NCBI RefSeq assembly: GCF_002138415.1 | Contig: NZ_CP015612.1 | Span: 2,024,001 to 2,088,000 of the forward strand | Source: Stenotrophomonas maltophilia | GTDB lineage: Bacteria > Pseudomonadota > Gammaproteobacteria > Xanthomonadales > Xanthomonadaceae | Direction: 5' to 3' | DNA length: 64,000 nucleotides | Part shown: in pieces, positions 41,583-53,396 of the stretch | How positions within the stretch are numbered: the stretch's first letter is position 1 | Layout of the letters: each line of letters opens with the position of its first letter | Program-made: the position numbers and the translations under genes | The notes under the pieces: model-generated | Database searches by the model: none | What the model saw: only the letters and a program-made list of their open reading frames with translations | What the model was told of the DNA's origin: nothing

Positions 41583-43444
41583 CCGCTGCAGCCTCTACCG
41601 CGCCCCTGCGCATCGCGCTGGTGGGTAACCCCAACAGTGGCAAGACCGCGCTGTTCAACCAGCTGACCGGCAGCCGCCAGAAGGTCGCCAACTACACCGG
41701 CGTCACCGTCGAACGCAAGGAAGGCCGCCTGCGTGCGCCGTCCGGTCGTGAGTTCGCGGTGCTTGACCTGCCCGGTGCCTACAGCCTGCATCCGGCCAGC
41801 CTGGACGAGGCGATCACCCGCGACCTGTGCCGGGGCTTCTACCCGGGCGAAGCCGCGCCGGACGTGCTGCTGTGCGTGATCGACGCCACCAACCTGCGCC
41901 TGCACCTGCGTTTCGCGCTGGAACTGCGCGAACTGGGCAAGCCGATGGTGGTGGCCCTGAACATGATCGATGCCGCCCAGCGCCGTGGCATCCAGGTGGA
42001 TGTGGCCGCGCTGGAGCGCGAGCTGGGCGTGCCGGTGGTGGAAACCGTGGCGGTGCGCAAGCAGGGTGCCAAGGCCCTGGTCGAGCGGCTCGATGCGATG
42101 GTGCCGCACCTGGATGCGCCGGTGCCGGGCCCGGAGGGTGGCATCGACTACCACGCCAAGGTGCGCGAGATCCTGTCGGTGGCCGTGCGCATGCCGGCGC
42201 GGACCGCGAAGATCGACGACGCGCTGGACCGCTGGCTGCTGCATCCGGTGTTCGGACTGATCAGCTTGGCGGTGGTGATGTTCCTGATCTTCCAGGCGGT
42301 GTACGCCTGGGCGACTCCGTTGATGGACGGCATCGAGGCCGGTTTCGCCTGGCTCGGTGCTTTCGTCGGCAGCGTGCTGCCGGAAGGCCCGTTGGCCAGC
42401 CTGCTGACCGACGGCATCATCGCCGGCGTCGGTGGCGTGGTGGTGTTCCTGCCGCAGATCCTGATCCTGTTCTTCTTCATCCTGGTGCTGGAGGAATCCG
42501 GCTACCTGCCGCGTGCGGCGTTCCTGCTCGACCGCATGATGGCCGCGGCCGGCCTGTCAGGCCGCTCGTTCATCCCGCTGCTGTCCAGCTTCGCCTGCGC
42601 GGTGCCCGGCATCATGTCCACCCGCAGCATCCAGGACCCGCGTGACCGCCTGGCCACGATCCTGGTGGCGCCGCTGATGACCTGCTCGGCGCGACTGCCG
42701 GTGTATGCATTGCTGATCGGTGCTTTCATTCCGCAGAAGACGGTATGGGGCGTGTTCAACCAGCAGGGCCTGGTGCTGTTCGGCCTGTATGCGGCGGGCA
42801 TCCTCAGTGCGCTGGCGATGTCGTGGATCATGAAGAAGTGGCGCCGCGACAAGAGCGAGCACCCCCTGATGCTGGAGCTGCCGTCGTACCGGCTGCCGCA
42901 CGTGCGCGACCTGGCGGTGGGCCTGTACGAGCGCGGCATGATCTTCCTCAAGCGCGTTGGCGGCATCATCCTGGCGCTGACCATCCTGCTGTGGGTGCTG
43001 CTGTCGTTCCCGGCGGCACCGGCTGGCGCCACGATGCCGGCGATCGACTACAGCTACGCCGGCCAGATCGGCCATGCGATGGCGGTGTTCTTCGCGCCGC
43101 TGGGCTTCAACTGGCAGATCTGCATTGCGCTGATTCCGGGCCTGGCCGCGCGCGAAGTGGCGGTGTCCTCGCTGGCCACTGTGTACGCGCTGTCGGCGGC
43201 CGATGACGATGCCGCCAGCCAGGCGCTGACCCCGCTGATCAGCGACGGCTGGTCGCTGGCCACCGCGCTGTCGCTGCTGGTCTGGTACATCTACGCCCCG
43301 ATGTGCATCTCGACGCTGGCCACCATCAAGCGCGAGACCAATTCGTGGAAGACGATGGCCTTCTCGGCGTTCTACCTGTTTGCTGCGGCCTACGTGGCGG
43401 CGCTGATCACCTACCAGGTGACCAGGGCGCTGGGAGGCGGCTGA
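41579..43444 (+). CDS. feoB: Ferrous iron transporter B
   Basis: A 621-residue inner-membrane GTPase-permease for Fe(II). The G domain has G1 GNPNSGKT (16-23), G2 NYTGVTVE, G3 DLPGAYSL and G4 NMID. A guanine-dissociation-inhibitor helical region follows. The C-terminal membrane domain has the two Gate motifs (SGRSFIPLLSSFACAVPGIM; GLAAREVAVSSL). The total is shorter than E. coli FeoB (773), as in other xanthomonads. Overlaps both neighbours (ATGA with feoA; TGATG with the next gene). Confidence 0.95.
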   Translation: MTAAASTAPLRIALVGNPNSGKTALFNQLTGSRQKVANYTGVTVERKEGRLRAPSGREFAVLDLPGAYSLHPASLDEAITRDLCRGFYPGEAAPDVLLCVIDATNLRLHLRFALELRELGKPMVVALNMIDAAQRRGIQVDVAALERELGVPVVETVAVRKQGAKALVERLDAMVPHLDAPVPGPEGGIDYHAKVREILSVAVRMPARTAKIDDALDRWLLHPVFGLISLAVVMFLIFQAVYAWATPLMDGIEAGFAWLGAFVGSVLPEGPLASLLTDGIIAGVGGVVVFLPQILILFFFILVLEESGYLPRAAFLLDRMMAAAGLSGRSFIPLLSSFACAVPGIMSTRSIQDPRDRLATILVAPLMTCSARLPVYALLIGAFIPQKTVWGVFNQQGLVLFGLYAAGILSALAMSWIMKKWRRDKSEHPLMLELPSYRLPHVRDLAVGLYERGMIFLKRVGGIILALTILLWVLLSFPAAPAGATMPAIDYSYAGQIGHAMAVFFAPLGFNWQICIALIPGLAAREVAVSSLATVYALSAADDDAASQALTPLISDGWSLATALSLLVWYIYAPMCISTLATIKRETNSWKTMAFSAFYLFAAAYVAALITYQVTRALGGG

Positions 43445-43698
43445 TGGATGCCGGCCTGCTGATCCAGTACCTGATCATCGCGGTGGCCGTGCTGGTCAGT
43501 GCCTGGGTGGTGCTGAAGAAGCAGTTCCCGGGCACCGTGCGCAAGCTGCGCGGGGTGCTGGCGCTGGCCCTGCTGAAGCCGGGTCGCGCTGCCTGGGTGC
43601 AGGCGCTGGGGCGGAAGATCGCACCGCCGGCGAGCGGAGGCGGTGGTGCCTGTGGCGGTTGCGACAGCTGCGGGCCGACGCCGCCCAAGCAGCACTGA
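43444..43698 (+). CDS. FeoB-associated Cys-rich single-span membrane protein
   Basis: 84 residues. One membrane helix (about 4-26, LLIQYLIIAVAVLVSAWVVL) is followed by a basic amphipathic stretch and a C-terminal GGGGACGGCDSCGP with three Cys. The start codon overlaps the feoB stop (TGATG). The layout equals that of FeoB-associated Cys-rich membrane proteins and DUF6587-like small proteins. It may replace FeoC or hold Fe(II) at the cytoplasmic exit. Function not proven. Confidence 0.75.
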   Translation: MDAGLLIQYLIIAVAVLVSAWVVLKKQFPGTVRKLRGVLALALLKPGRAAWVQALGRKIAPPASGGGGACGGCDSCGPTPPKQH

Positions 43699-43707
43699 CA
43701 CTGCCTT

Positions 43708-43775
43708 GGTAGGTGCGAGCCTTCGGCCGGTGGGTGCGGACTTCGCCCTGTGGGTGCGAACCTTGGTTCGCACGC
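43708..43775. repeat. Array of degenerate SMAG/REP-like hairpins (left bracket)
   Basis: GGTAGGTGCGAGCC, GGTGGGTGCGGACTTCGCCC and TGTGGGTGCGAACC...GGTTCGCACGC follow one another. The 20-mer GTGCGAACCTTGGTTCGCAC (43754-43773) recurs exactly at 44388-44407. Confidence 0.6.
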
Positions 43776-43784
43776 TCCCGGGGT

Positions 43785-44246
43785 TCAGACCTCTCTGCGG
43801 ATGAGCGCGCGGAAGTTCCCGTCCTGATTCAATCGCCGCACCGACTCCCGGTTTCCATGGGTTGCCGCGAAGCCCGCCACGTCGGCAAGGGCATCGAGCA
43901 GCAGGCCTTTCAGTCCGTCTCGGTTACCGGCTTCCAGCAGATCTTCGAGATCCTGCTGGATGAAGGTCCGGCGCAGGCCCGGCGTTTCTTCGATCCGCCA
44001 GTCGACATGGGGCGTAGGAATGCTGGAGCGGTACCTGAACGCGGTTTCAAGATCGTCAGGTGCGAGGGGATACGCGAGCAGCTCTGGAAAGTAGAGCCCG
44101 GCATTCACATAGAAGCCCCGACTTTCGCTGGCGCGTTGGTGATTCACGACAAGCAGGGCGTCATCCAGCAAGCGGTAGCGGGTCGTCGACGTGCCGGCAA
44201 AGCCGGTCTTCCGGGCGCACTTGCTGAAGACGGTCGAGGATTTCAT
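43785..44246 (-). CDS. Uncharacterised protein, DUF4304-like
   Basis: 153 residues, soluble, no signal peptide or membrane segment. The N-terminus MKSSTVFSKCARKTGFAGTS and the block RYRLLDDALLVVNHQRASES then GFYVNAGLYFPEL recall DUF4304 (a phage- and toxin-neighbourhood-type family of unknown function), but this is only a pattern match. The start at 44246 is the first sensible ATG; the longer frame runs through repeats. Its base composition looks lower in GC than neighbours. It is enclosed by matching REP-like hairpins on both sides. No function is claimed. Confidence 0.5.
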   Translation of the reverse strand: MKSSTVFSKCARKTGFAGTSTTRYRLLDDALLVVNHQRASESRGFYVNAGLYFPELLAYPLAPDDLETAFRYRSSIPTPHVDWRIEETPGLRRTFIQQDLEDLLEAGNRDGLKGLLLDALADVAGFAATHGNRESVRRLNQDGNFRALIRREV

Positions 44247-44336
44247 GGGCGTTGCCTGGGCCGGAAGCGGGGCCCACAGCCTTGAGGCGCAGTGCCTGGC
44301 GGTCAATTGGCAAACGCGACACACGCAAACGAGCGC

Positions 44337-44409
44337 CCCAGGTGGGGGCGAATCTTCCAGGCGGGTGGGAACCCTCGCCCCAGGTGGGTGCGAACCTTGG
44401 TTCGCACGC
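44337..44409. repeat. Array of degenerate SMAG/REP-like hairpins (right bracket)
   Basis: CCCCAGGTGGGGGCGAATC, GGCGGGTGGGAACC and CCCCAGGTGGGTGCGAACC...GGTTCGCACGC in tandem. The last unit is the same 20-mer hairpin as at 43754-43773, in the same orientation. Confidence 0.6.
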
Positions 44410-44427
44410 CTTGCCCATGGCCTGAAT

Positions 44428-45009
44428 CTACCGAGCCCGCGCTCCCAGCTCCGCTGCCAGCGCCAGCCATCGCTCCCGCTGCGCCGGGCTGCTGCTGCGC
44501 ACCGCACCGAGTCGGCTGACCCGCACCGGGCGGATGCCGCAGAATTCCAGAATAGTGGCTCGGATCTGGATGATGCCCGGGTCGCGGTAGATCCAGCGGT
44601 AATACCAGGGCGGCGTATCCAGCGTGGTGATCACCCGCGCGCTGCGCCCGGCCAGCAGCCGCTCCCACCACACCGAATCGCGCCGGTAGCGAAAGGCGTA
44701 TCCCGGCAACAGCACGCGATCGAAGAAGCCCTTCAGCAGCGCCGGCATCGCACCCCACCAGGTGGGATAGACCAGCACCAGGTGATCGCAGGCTTCGATC
44801 GCATCGGCGGCGTCCTGCAGATCGGCTTCCAGCGGCTGGATCTGGCGGTAGCCATGGCGAAGCACCGGGTCGAATTCAAGGTCGCCCAGCGCGATCAGGC
44901 GCACCCGGTGGCCGGCGTTCTCGGCGGCCGTGGCATAGCGCTGGGCGAGGGCGCCACACAGGCTGTCGCGGTCGGGATGGCCGAGCAGGATCAGGATGGA
45001 GCGGGACAC
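44428..45009 (-). CDS. Flavodoxin-fold NAD(P)H:quinone oxidoreductase-like protein
   Basis: 193 residues of the NQO1/KefF/MdaB-type flavodoxin-like fold. ILILLGHPDRDSLCGAL is the FMN phosphate loop. LVLVYPTWWGAMPALLKGFFDRVLLPGYAF is the flavin-contacting block (given in two conserved parts, YPTWWG and GFFDRV). The start is GTG at 45009 with GAGG five bases before it. It follows a MerR-family gene by 55 bp in the same direction, suggesting induction by an electrophile or redox compound. Substrate unknown. Confidence 0.82.
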   Translation of the reverse strand: MSRSILILLGHPDRDSLCGALAQRYATAAENAGHRVRLIALGDLEFDPVLRHGYRQIQPLEADLQDAADAIEACDHLVLVYPTWWGAMPALLKGFFDRVLLPGYAFRYRRDSVWWERLLAGRSARVITTLDTPPWYYRWIYRDPGIIQIRATILEFCGIRPVRVSRLGAVRSSSPAQRERWLALAAELGARAR

Positions 45010-45064
45010 GGCAACCTCGGGCAATGGAAAGTGCGCGAGGGTGCGGTCTGCCCCAGGGGCAGAG

Positions 45065-45460
45065 TCAAACGCCGGTGGGGCAGCCGGTGGGTTGCAGGAC
45101 GCAATCAGTGCCGCCGGAGTGCAGCCATTGCTGCAGTTCATCGCGGACCTGCCGCAGGGCGAGGTCGACCTGTTCCAGCCGCGCCCGCTCACTGGCAATG
45201 CGAGTGCGCTGTTGCTCCAGCAAGGCCAGCACCGCTGGCCAGTCGAGCCGCCCGTCGGGACCCTGCAGGCGGGAGATCGCGGCCAGGGTGATGCCCAGCC
45301 CCAACGCCTGGCGGATCAGTTGCACCCAGGCCACGTCCTGTTCGCTGTAGTCGCGGTAGCGGTTCAGACGTGGCACCGGCGGCAGCAGGCCGCGCGCCTC
45401 GTACAGGCGGATGGCCTTGGCGCTGGCGCCGGTCAGGCGGCTGACTTCGGAGATGCGCAT
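45065..45460 (-). CDS. MerR-family transcriptional regulator
   Basis: 131 residues. The winged helix-turn-helix (MRISEVSRLTGASAKAIRLY) and the second wing YSEQDVAWVQLIRQALGLGI are clear. The coiled coil follows (LEQQRTRIASERARLEQV). The C-terminal Cys residues in HSGGTDCVLQPTGCPTGV could sense metal, thiols or electrophiles. It lies 4 bp after the SDR gene and before the flavodoxin-fold gene and probably controls both. The inducer is unknown. Confidence 0.87.
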   Translation of the reverse strand: MRISEVSRLTGASAKAIRLYEARGLLPPVPRLNRYRDYSEQDVAWVQLIRQALGLGITLAAISRLQGPDGRLDWPAVLALLEQQRTRIASERARLEQVDLALRQVRDELQQWLHSGGTDCVLQPTGCPTGV

Positions 45461-45464
45461 CGGC

Positions 45465-46226
45465 TCAGTCCCGCACCAGTCCGCCATCCACCACCAGGTT
45501 CTGCCCGGTCACCGCGCGTGACCACGGGCTGGCGAAGAACAGCGCGGCATCGGCGAACTCGGCCGGGGTGGTGACGCTGCGCAGTGGCGTGTTTGCGGCG
45601 ATGTAGTCGAACACCGCTTCGGGCGTGGCGGCGCTGGCATCGGTAGTGCGCAGCAGGCCACCGGACAGCATGTTCACGGTGATGCCATGCGGGCCGAGGT
45701 CGCCGGCCAGGGTGCGGGTCAGCGACAGCAGTGCGGCCTTGGCGGCGGTGTAGTCGTGGTAGGGCACGACCGGGTTCTGGAACAGGTTGGTGCCGATGTT
45801 GATGACCCGGCCGAAGCGACGGGCCTGCATGCCGGGCAGGGCGGCCTGCACGGTGTTCAGCGCGCCACGCACGCTGCCCTCGAACTGCACCTGGAACGCC
45901 GGCCAGCCGATATCGGCGGCGCCGTCGCGGGCATCACCATTGAACGAGAAGGCGGCCAGCGCGTTGTTGACCACCGTGGTGACGCCTTGGCCGAAGTGGG
46001 TCAGGGCGTGCTGCAGCATGGCATCGACCTGGTTGCGATCAGTGACGTTGGCAGGCAGTGCGATTGCCTGTCCGCCCAGCTCGGCGGCCAGCGCTCGAGC
46101 GGTGCCTTCGCTGCGGTGGTAGTTGACGATGACGCGCGCACCCTGCGCAGCGAACGCGCGGGCGATGTGCTGGCCAAGGCCGCGGCCGGCACCGGTGACC
46201 AGCACCAGCTGTTCGCTGATCTGCAT
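45465..46226 (-). CDS. Short-chain dehydrogenase/reductase (FabG-like)
   Basis: 253 residues, classical SDR. The cofactor motif is TGAGRGLGQHIA; the basic Arg/Ser after VIVNYHRSEG suggests NADPH. The NNAG position reads VNNALA. The catalytic Tyr and Lys are in YHDYTAAKAALLSLT. The catalytic Ser position reads INIGTN, so Ser is replaced by Gly or Thr, as in some FabG-like oxidoreductases. GQNLVVDGGLVRD is a typical end. The start at 46226 is preferred; an upstream ATG would add six residues. First gene of the SDR-MerR-flavodoxin operon, divergent from dapB. Confidence 0.85.
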   Translation of the reverse strand: MQISEQLVLVTGAGRGLGQHIARAFAAQGARVIVNYHRSEGTARALAAELGGQAIALPANVTDRNQVDAMLQHALTHFGQGVTTVVNNALAAFSFNGDARDGAADIGWPAFQVQFEGSVRGALNTVQAALPGMQARRFGRVINIGTNLFQNPVVPYHDYTAAKAALLSLTRTLAGDLGPHGITVNMLSGGLLRTTDASAATPEAVFDYIAANTPLRSVTTPAEFADAALFFASPWSRAVTGQNLVVDGGLVRD

Positions 46227-46316
46227 GAGGGAGCTGCCATCCATTGCATGAAAGGGCATGCAGCGTAGCAGCGATGACGCTTGCCGGAGCGGGCGTGCTG
46301 CCGCTAGCCTGCAGGC

Positions 46317-47036
46317 ATGAACCAGACTCCCCTGCGATTGCTCATTCACGGTGCCTCCGGGCGCATGGGCCAGGCCTTGCTGCGGCTGGCCGCCGAACAT
46401 CCCGAAACCCTGCAGATCGTGGCAGCAGTGACCGGCCGTGCGCCGGCCCAGCGCGTGGTCGACGGCGTGCCGTTCTTCGGCGCCAGCGAACTGCCTGGCG
46501 CGCCGGTGTTCGATGTGGCGATCGACTTCAGCCTGCCGGAGGGTTTCGACCCGATGCTGGCGTTGTGCGTAGAGCGGGGCGTGGGGCTGGTGTCGGGCAC
46601 CACCGGCATCTCCAGCGCCCAGCGCCAAGCGCTGGACGCGGCGGCGGCGACTATCCCGCTGGTCTGGGCATCGAACTTCAGCTTGGGCGTGGCGGTGCTG
46701 GACGAGCTGGTCGAGCGCGCCGCGCAGGCGTTGGCCGGCTGGGACTGTGACATCGTCGAGTCGCACCATACGCAGAAGAAGGACGCGCCGTCGGGCACTG
46801 CGCTGACCCTGGGCGCGGCCGCGCAGCGGGGCGGGGCGGAGCCGCATTACGCCAGCCTGCGTGCCGGTGACATCGTCGGCGAACACCTGGTCCAGTTCAC
46901 CGGCCTGGGCGAGCGCATCGAGCTGGTGCACCGGGCTACCAACCGCGACATCTTCGCCCGCGGCGCCCTGTTTGCCGCCCGCCAGCTGCAGGGCCGGGCC
47001 CCGGGCAGCTATCGGGTGCGGGACCTGCTGCAGTAA
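46317..47036 (+). CDS. dapB: 4-hydroxy-tetrahydrodipicolinate reductase
   Basis: 239 residues, NAD(P)H-dependent enzyme of lysine and meso-diaminopimelate synthesis. The N-terminal Rossmann motif is IHGASGRMGQALLR. The catalytic block SHHTQKKDAPSGTAL holds the His general acid and Lys. GERIELVHRATNRDIFARGAL is a conserved end. It is about 30 residues shorter than E. coli DapB (273), which is usual for the xanthomonad form. Precedes carA by 335 bp. Confidence 0.94.
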   Translation: MNQTPLRLLIHGASGRMGQALLRLAAEHPETLQIVAAVTGRAPAQRVVDGVPFFGASELPGAPVFDVAIDFSLPEGFDPMLALCVERGVGLVSGTTGISSAQRQALDAAAATIPLVWASNFSLGVAVLDELVERAAQALAGWDCDIVESHHTQKKDAPSGTALTLGAAAQRGGAEPHYASLRAGDIVGEHLVQFTGLGERIELVHRATNRDIFARGALFAARQLQGRAPGSYRVRDLLQ

Positions 47037-47051
47037 GGCGGGCTAGTTCCT

Positions 47052-47144
47052 GGGGTCGGATCCCTTTCCAGCGGAAAGGGCTCTGACCCCATCAGAGGGC
47101 ACCTGGGGTCAGAGCCTTTCCCATCCGGGAAAGGATCCGACCCC
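47052..47144. repeat. GGGGTC palindromic repeat, copies 2 and 3 (inverted pair)
   Basis: Two facing hairpins: GGGGTCGGATCCCTTTCC...GGAAAGGGCTCTGACCCC then GGGGTCAGAGCCTTTCC...GGAAAGGATCCGACCCC. The whole unit is itself an inverted repeat. It occupies the first half of the dapB-carA gap; the second half holds the carA leader. Confidence 0.75.
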
Positions 47145-47215
47145 GCCTCCGGCCCGCATACGCCGCCGGATTGAAATGAATGCGCAATCGCCTGTTCATC
47201 AAGTGCGATAACCGC

Positions 47216-47244
47216 TGGCGCGAGCGCCCCGGCAGCGCTACAAT
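47216..47244 (+). promoter_or_regulatory. Possible carA promoter
   Basis: TACAAT (47239-47244) is a good -10 element; the -35 TGGCGC (47216-47221) at 17 bp is poor. This implies a leader of about 120 nt before the GTG start of carA. Confidence 0.4.
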
Positions 47245-47371
47245 TCGCACTCGCCGAATCACGAAAGCCGGACCGGTCCCAGACCGCACGTCCGCGCTTT
47301 TTTGCAACCGGATTTCCGTGAAGCGCAGGCGTGACTTCGGCAGCCCCCTCGGTAGCCAAAGTGAGATTCCC

Positions 47372-48499
47372 GTGACCCAAGCCGCAATCCTCGTCCTCGA
47401 AGACGGCACCGTATTCGAGGGCGAATCCGTAGGCGCGCCCGGCCTGTCCGTCGGTGAGGTGGTGTTCAACACCGCCATGACCGGCTACCAGGAAGTGCTG
47501 ACCGACCCGTCCTACGCCCGGCAGATGGTCACGCTGACCTATCCGCATATCGGTAACACCGGCATGACCGACCAGGACAATGAAGCGTCCAAGGTGTGGT
47601 CGGCCGGGCTGATCGTGCGCGACGTTCCCCGCCGTCCCAGCAACTGGCGCAGCCAGGTGTCGCTGCAGGACTGGCTGATCCAGCGTGGCGTGGTCGCCAT
47701 CGCCGGCATCGACACCCGCAAGCTGACCCGCATCCTGCGCGAGAAGGGCGCGCAGAACGGTGCGCTGATGGCCGGTGACATTGACGTGGAAAAGGCACTG
47801 GAAGCTGCCCGCAAGTTCCCGGGGCTGAAGGGCATGGATCTGGCCAAGGTCGTCACTACCGAGAAGACCTACACCTGGACCGAGGGCCAGCTGGACCTGG
47901 ACGCCAACGCCTTCGTCAGCGTGCCGGCGAAGTTCAAGGTCGTGGCCTACGACTTCGGCGTGAAGACCAACATCCTGCGCATGCTGGCCGAGCGCGGCTG
48001 CGAAGTGACCGTGGTGCCGGCACAGACCCCGGCCGCCGAAGTGCTGGCACTGAAGCCGGACGGCGTGTTCCTCTCCAATGGCCCGGGTGACCCGGAACCG
48101 TGCGACTACGCCATCGAAGCGATCAGGACCTTCATCGACGTGAAGATCCCGACCTTCGGCATCTGCCTGGGCCACCAGCTGCTGGGCCTGGCCTCGGGCG
48201 CGCAGACCATGAAGATGGGCCACGGCCACCATGGTGCCAACCACCCGGTGCAGGACCTGGACAGCGGCCGGGTGATGATCACCTCGCAGAACCACGGCTT
48301 CGCGATCGATGAAGCGACCCTGCCGGCGACCCTGCGCGTGACCCATCGCTCGCTGTTCGATGGCACCAACCAGGGCGTGGCCCGCACCGACGTGCCGGCG
48401 TTCTCGTTCCAGGGCCATCCGGAAGCGTCGCCCGGCCCGACCGATGTCGGTCCGCTGTTCGACCGCTTCGTGGTGCTGATGGAGCAAGCCAAGGCGTGA
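47372..48499 (+). CDS. carA: Carbamoyl-phosphate synthase small subunit
   Basis: 375 residues. The N-terminal small-subunit domain ([36 protein letters not shown]) is followed by a class I glutamine amidotransferase domain. The nucleophile is Cys265 in [11 protein letters not shown], with [12 protein letters not shown] carrying the His and Glu. It supplies ammonia to CarB for arginine and pyrimidine synthesis. The start is GTG at 47372 ([12 protein letters not shown]); the in-frame upstream extension is not family-like. carB follows after 148 bp. Confidence 0.95.
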   Translation: MTQAAILVLEDGTVFEGESVGAPGLSVGEVVFNTAMTGYQEVLTDPSYARQMVTLTYPHIGNTGMTDQDNEASKVWSAGLIVRDVPRRPSNWRSQVSLQDWLIQRGVVAIAGIDTRKLTRILREKGAQNGALMAGDIDVEKALEAARKFPGLKGMDLAKVVTTEKTYTWTEGQLDLDANAFVSVPAKFKVVAYDFGVKTNILRMLAERGCEVTVVPAQTPAAEVLALKPDGVFLSNGPGDPEPCDYAIEAIRTFIDVKIPTFGICLGHQLLGLASGAQTMKMGHGHHGANHPVQDLDSGRVMITSQNHGFAIDEATLPATLRVTHRSLFDGTNQGVARTDVPAFSFQGHPEASPGPTDVGPLFDRFVVLMEQAKA

Positions 48500-48647
48500 T
48501 CAGTACGCCGCCGGCCCGCCGGTGGCGTCGCGATGGACCGTAAACCCCGCATCGCTGCTGCCACTGGCGCGGTGCTGCGGATCAAGATTCCTGATCGACA
48601 GCGTGCGATCACCCCCCTTGTCACGCTGTACTGACTTAGAGAAGAAA

Positions 48648-51886
<3,239 letters not shown>

Positions 51887-51890
<4 letters not shown>

Positions 51891-52363
51891 GAGCCCCCAT
51901 CACGATGAAGGGCGCGCAGAAGCTGCGCGACGAACTGGATCACCTGAAGTCGGTCAAGCGCCCGAAGGTGATCGCCGCGATCGCTGAAGCGCGTGAGCAT
52001 GGCGACCTGAAGGAGAACGCCGAGTACCACGCCGCGCGCGAGGAACAGGGCTTCATCGAAGGCCGCATCAAGCAGCTGGAAGGCGAGCTGTCGCACGCCG
52101 AGATCATCGACGTGAGCAAGCTCAACGCCGGCTCCAAGGTGGTGTTCGGTGCCAGCGTGACCCTGGCCGACGTGGAAACCGACGAAGAGAAGAAGTACCA
52201 GATCGTCGGTGACCTGGAAGCGGACATCAAGCTGGGCCTGATCGCGATTTCCTCGCCGGTGGCACGCGCGATGATCGGCAAGCTGGAAGGCGATTCGATC
52301 GTGATCGACGCCCCGGCCGGCCAGCGCGAGTACGAGATCGTCAGCGTCAGCTACGTGGACTGA
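51887..52363 (+). CDS. greA: Transcript cleavage factor GreA
   Basis: 158 residues. The N-terminal coiled coil has the acidic tip block [18 protein letters not shown], which enters the RNA polymerase secondary channel and stimulates cleavage of backtracked RNA. The C-terminal FKBP-like domain ends in SYVD. AAGGAG lies 8 bp upstream. The ATG overlaps the carB stop by 4 bp, so translation is coupled. Length equals E. coli GreA. Confidence 0.95.
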
Positions 52364-52367
52364 CCCG

Positions 52368-53285
52368 GTGGCAACGGCGACCCTGCTGTTGCCGGCACGC
52401 AGCCGCTTTGCGGCGGCTGCGCTGCCTGATGACGTGGCGCGTGCCCTGGGCCGCGCCAACGCCTCGCAGTTTGAAGCCGGCGAGCGGGCACAGCTGCAGC
52501 GCCATTTCACGGTCGCCGCGCCGCACTGGCCGGTGGCCGCACTGAGCCGCCAGCGTGACGCCGGCGATGCTGCCGGCGCGTGCTGGCTGCGTGCCGATCC
52601 GGCCTGCATGGTGCCGGACATGCACGGCGCGCGGATGATGGCCTATGGCGAAACACTGCGGCCGACCCTGGCCGACAGCCTGGCGTTGCTGCCGGTGCTG
52701 CAGCCGTTGTTCGCCGATGCCGGGTTCGTGCTCGACGCACCGGACCCTTCGCGCTGGTACCTGCGGCTTCCGATCGACCTGGCCCTGCCGGACTTCGACA
52801 GTCCGGATGAGGTGCTGGGCGATGACCTGTTCTCGCACCTGCCGGAAGGCGAGGGTGGCCGCCGCTGGCGGGCGCTGATGACCGAGGCGCAGGTGCTGCT
52901 GCACAATCATTCCTGGAACCAGCAGCGCGCCGCGCAGGGACAACAGCCGATCAATTCGCTGTGGTTCTGGGGCGGTGGCGTGATGCCGGTGTCGGTCAGT
53001 ACGCCGCACGCACAGGTGCGCAGCCGCGATGCCCTGCTGCAGGGTCTGGCTCTGGCGGCAGGCGTAGCCGTGGATGGCGAGCAGGCGGTGGATGCACTGG
53101 TCGACCTGCGCCAGCTGCGCTCCCTGCAGCAGCTCGGCAATGATGCGATCCGTCCGCTGCTGGCCGCGCTGAAGCGTGGCGAGCTGCAGCGGCTGGTGCT
53201 GGATTTCGAGGATGGTCAGCAGTTCCAGCTGGATCGTGGCCAGCGCTGGCAGTTCTGGAAGAAGCCGCGTCAGCTTCACGATTGA
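52368..53285 (+). CDS. Phosphoglycerate mutase-like conserved protein (regulatory type)
   Basis: 305 residues, starting GTG 4 bp after the greA stop (ACCC then GTG), so probably coupled. WPVAALSRQRDAGDAAGACWLRADPACMVPDMHGARMMAY (read in parts) and PINSLWFWGGGVMP are the recognisable blocks of the family often labelled cofactor-independent phosphoglycerate mutase or its regulatory protein (COG4255-like) in Xanthomonas and Stenotrophomonas. No phosphotransfer Ser/His set can be confirmed here, so the enzyme label is doubtful. Soluble, no signal peptide. Confidence 0.72.
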   Translation: MATATLLLPARSRFAAAALPDDVARALGRANASQFEAGERAQLQRHFTVAAPHWPVAALSRQRDAGDAAGACWLRADPACMVPDMHGARMMAYGETLRPTLADSLALLPVLQPLFADAGFVLDAPDPSRWYLRLPIDLALPDFDSPDEVLGDDLFSHLPEGEGGRRWRALMTEAQVLLHNHSWNQQRAAQGQQPINSLWFWGGGVMPVSVSTPHAQVRSRDALLQGLALAAGVAVDGEQAVDALVDLRQLRSLQQLGNDAIRPLLAALKRGELQRLVLDFEDGQQFQLDRGQRWQFWKKPRQLHD

Positions 53286-53287
53286 GC

Positions 53288-53328
53288 GGGGTCGGATCCG
53301 TTTTCCATCGGAAAACGGCTCGGACCCC
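53288..53328. repeat. GGGGTC palindromic repeat, copy 4
   Basis: GGGGTCGGATCCGTTTTCC, loop ATC, GGAAAACGGCTCGGACCCC. Arms pair with two mismatches. Closely related to 8176-8216. It lies just past the stop of the phosphoglycerate mutase-like gene. Confidence 0.75.
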
Positions 53329-53396
53329 CGATGTTTGCCGGGGTTGCCGGCCAGCGCCCGGCACTACCGCAGGTAACGGGCGAAGCCCTGCCGGCA

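Noticed and set aside
43708..44409. REP arrays as a CRISPR array or insertion-sequence ends
   Set aside because: Units are degenerate hairpins of unequal spacing; no transposase and no regular spacers.
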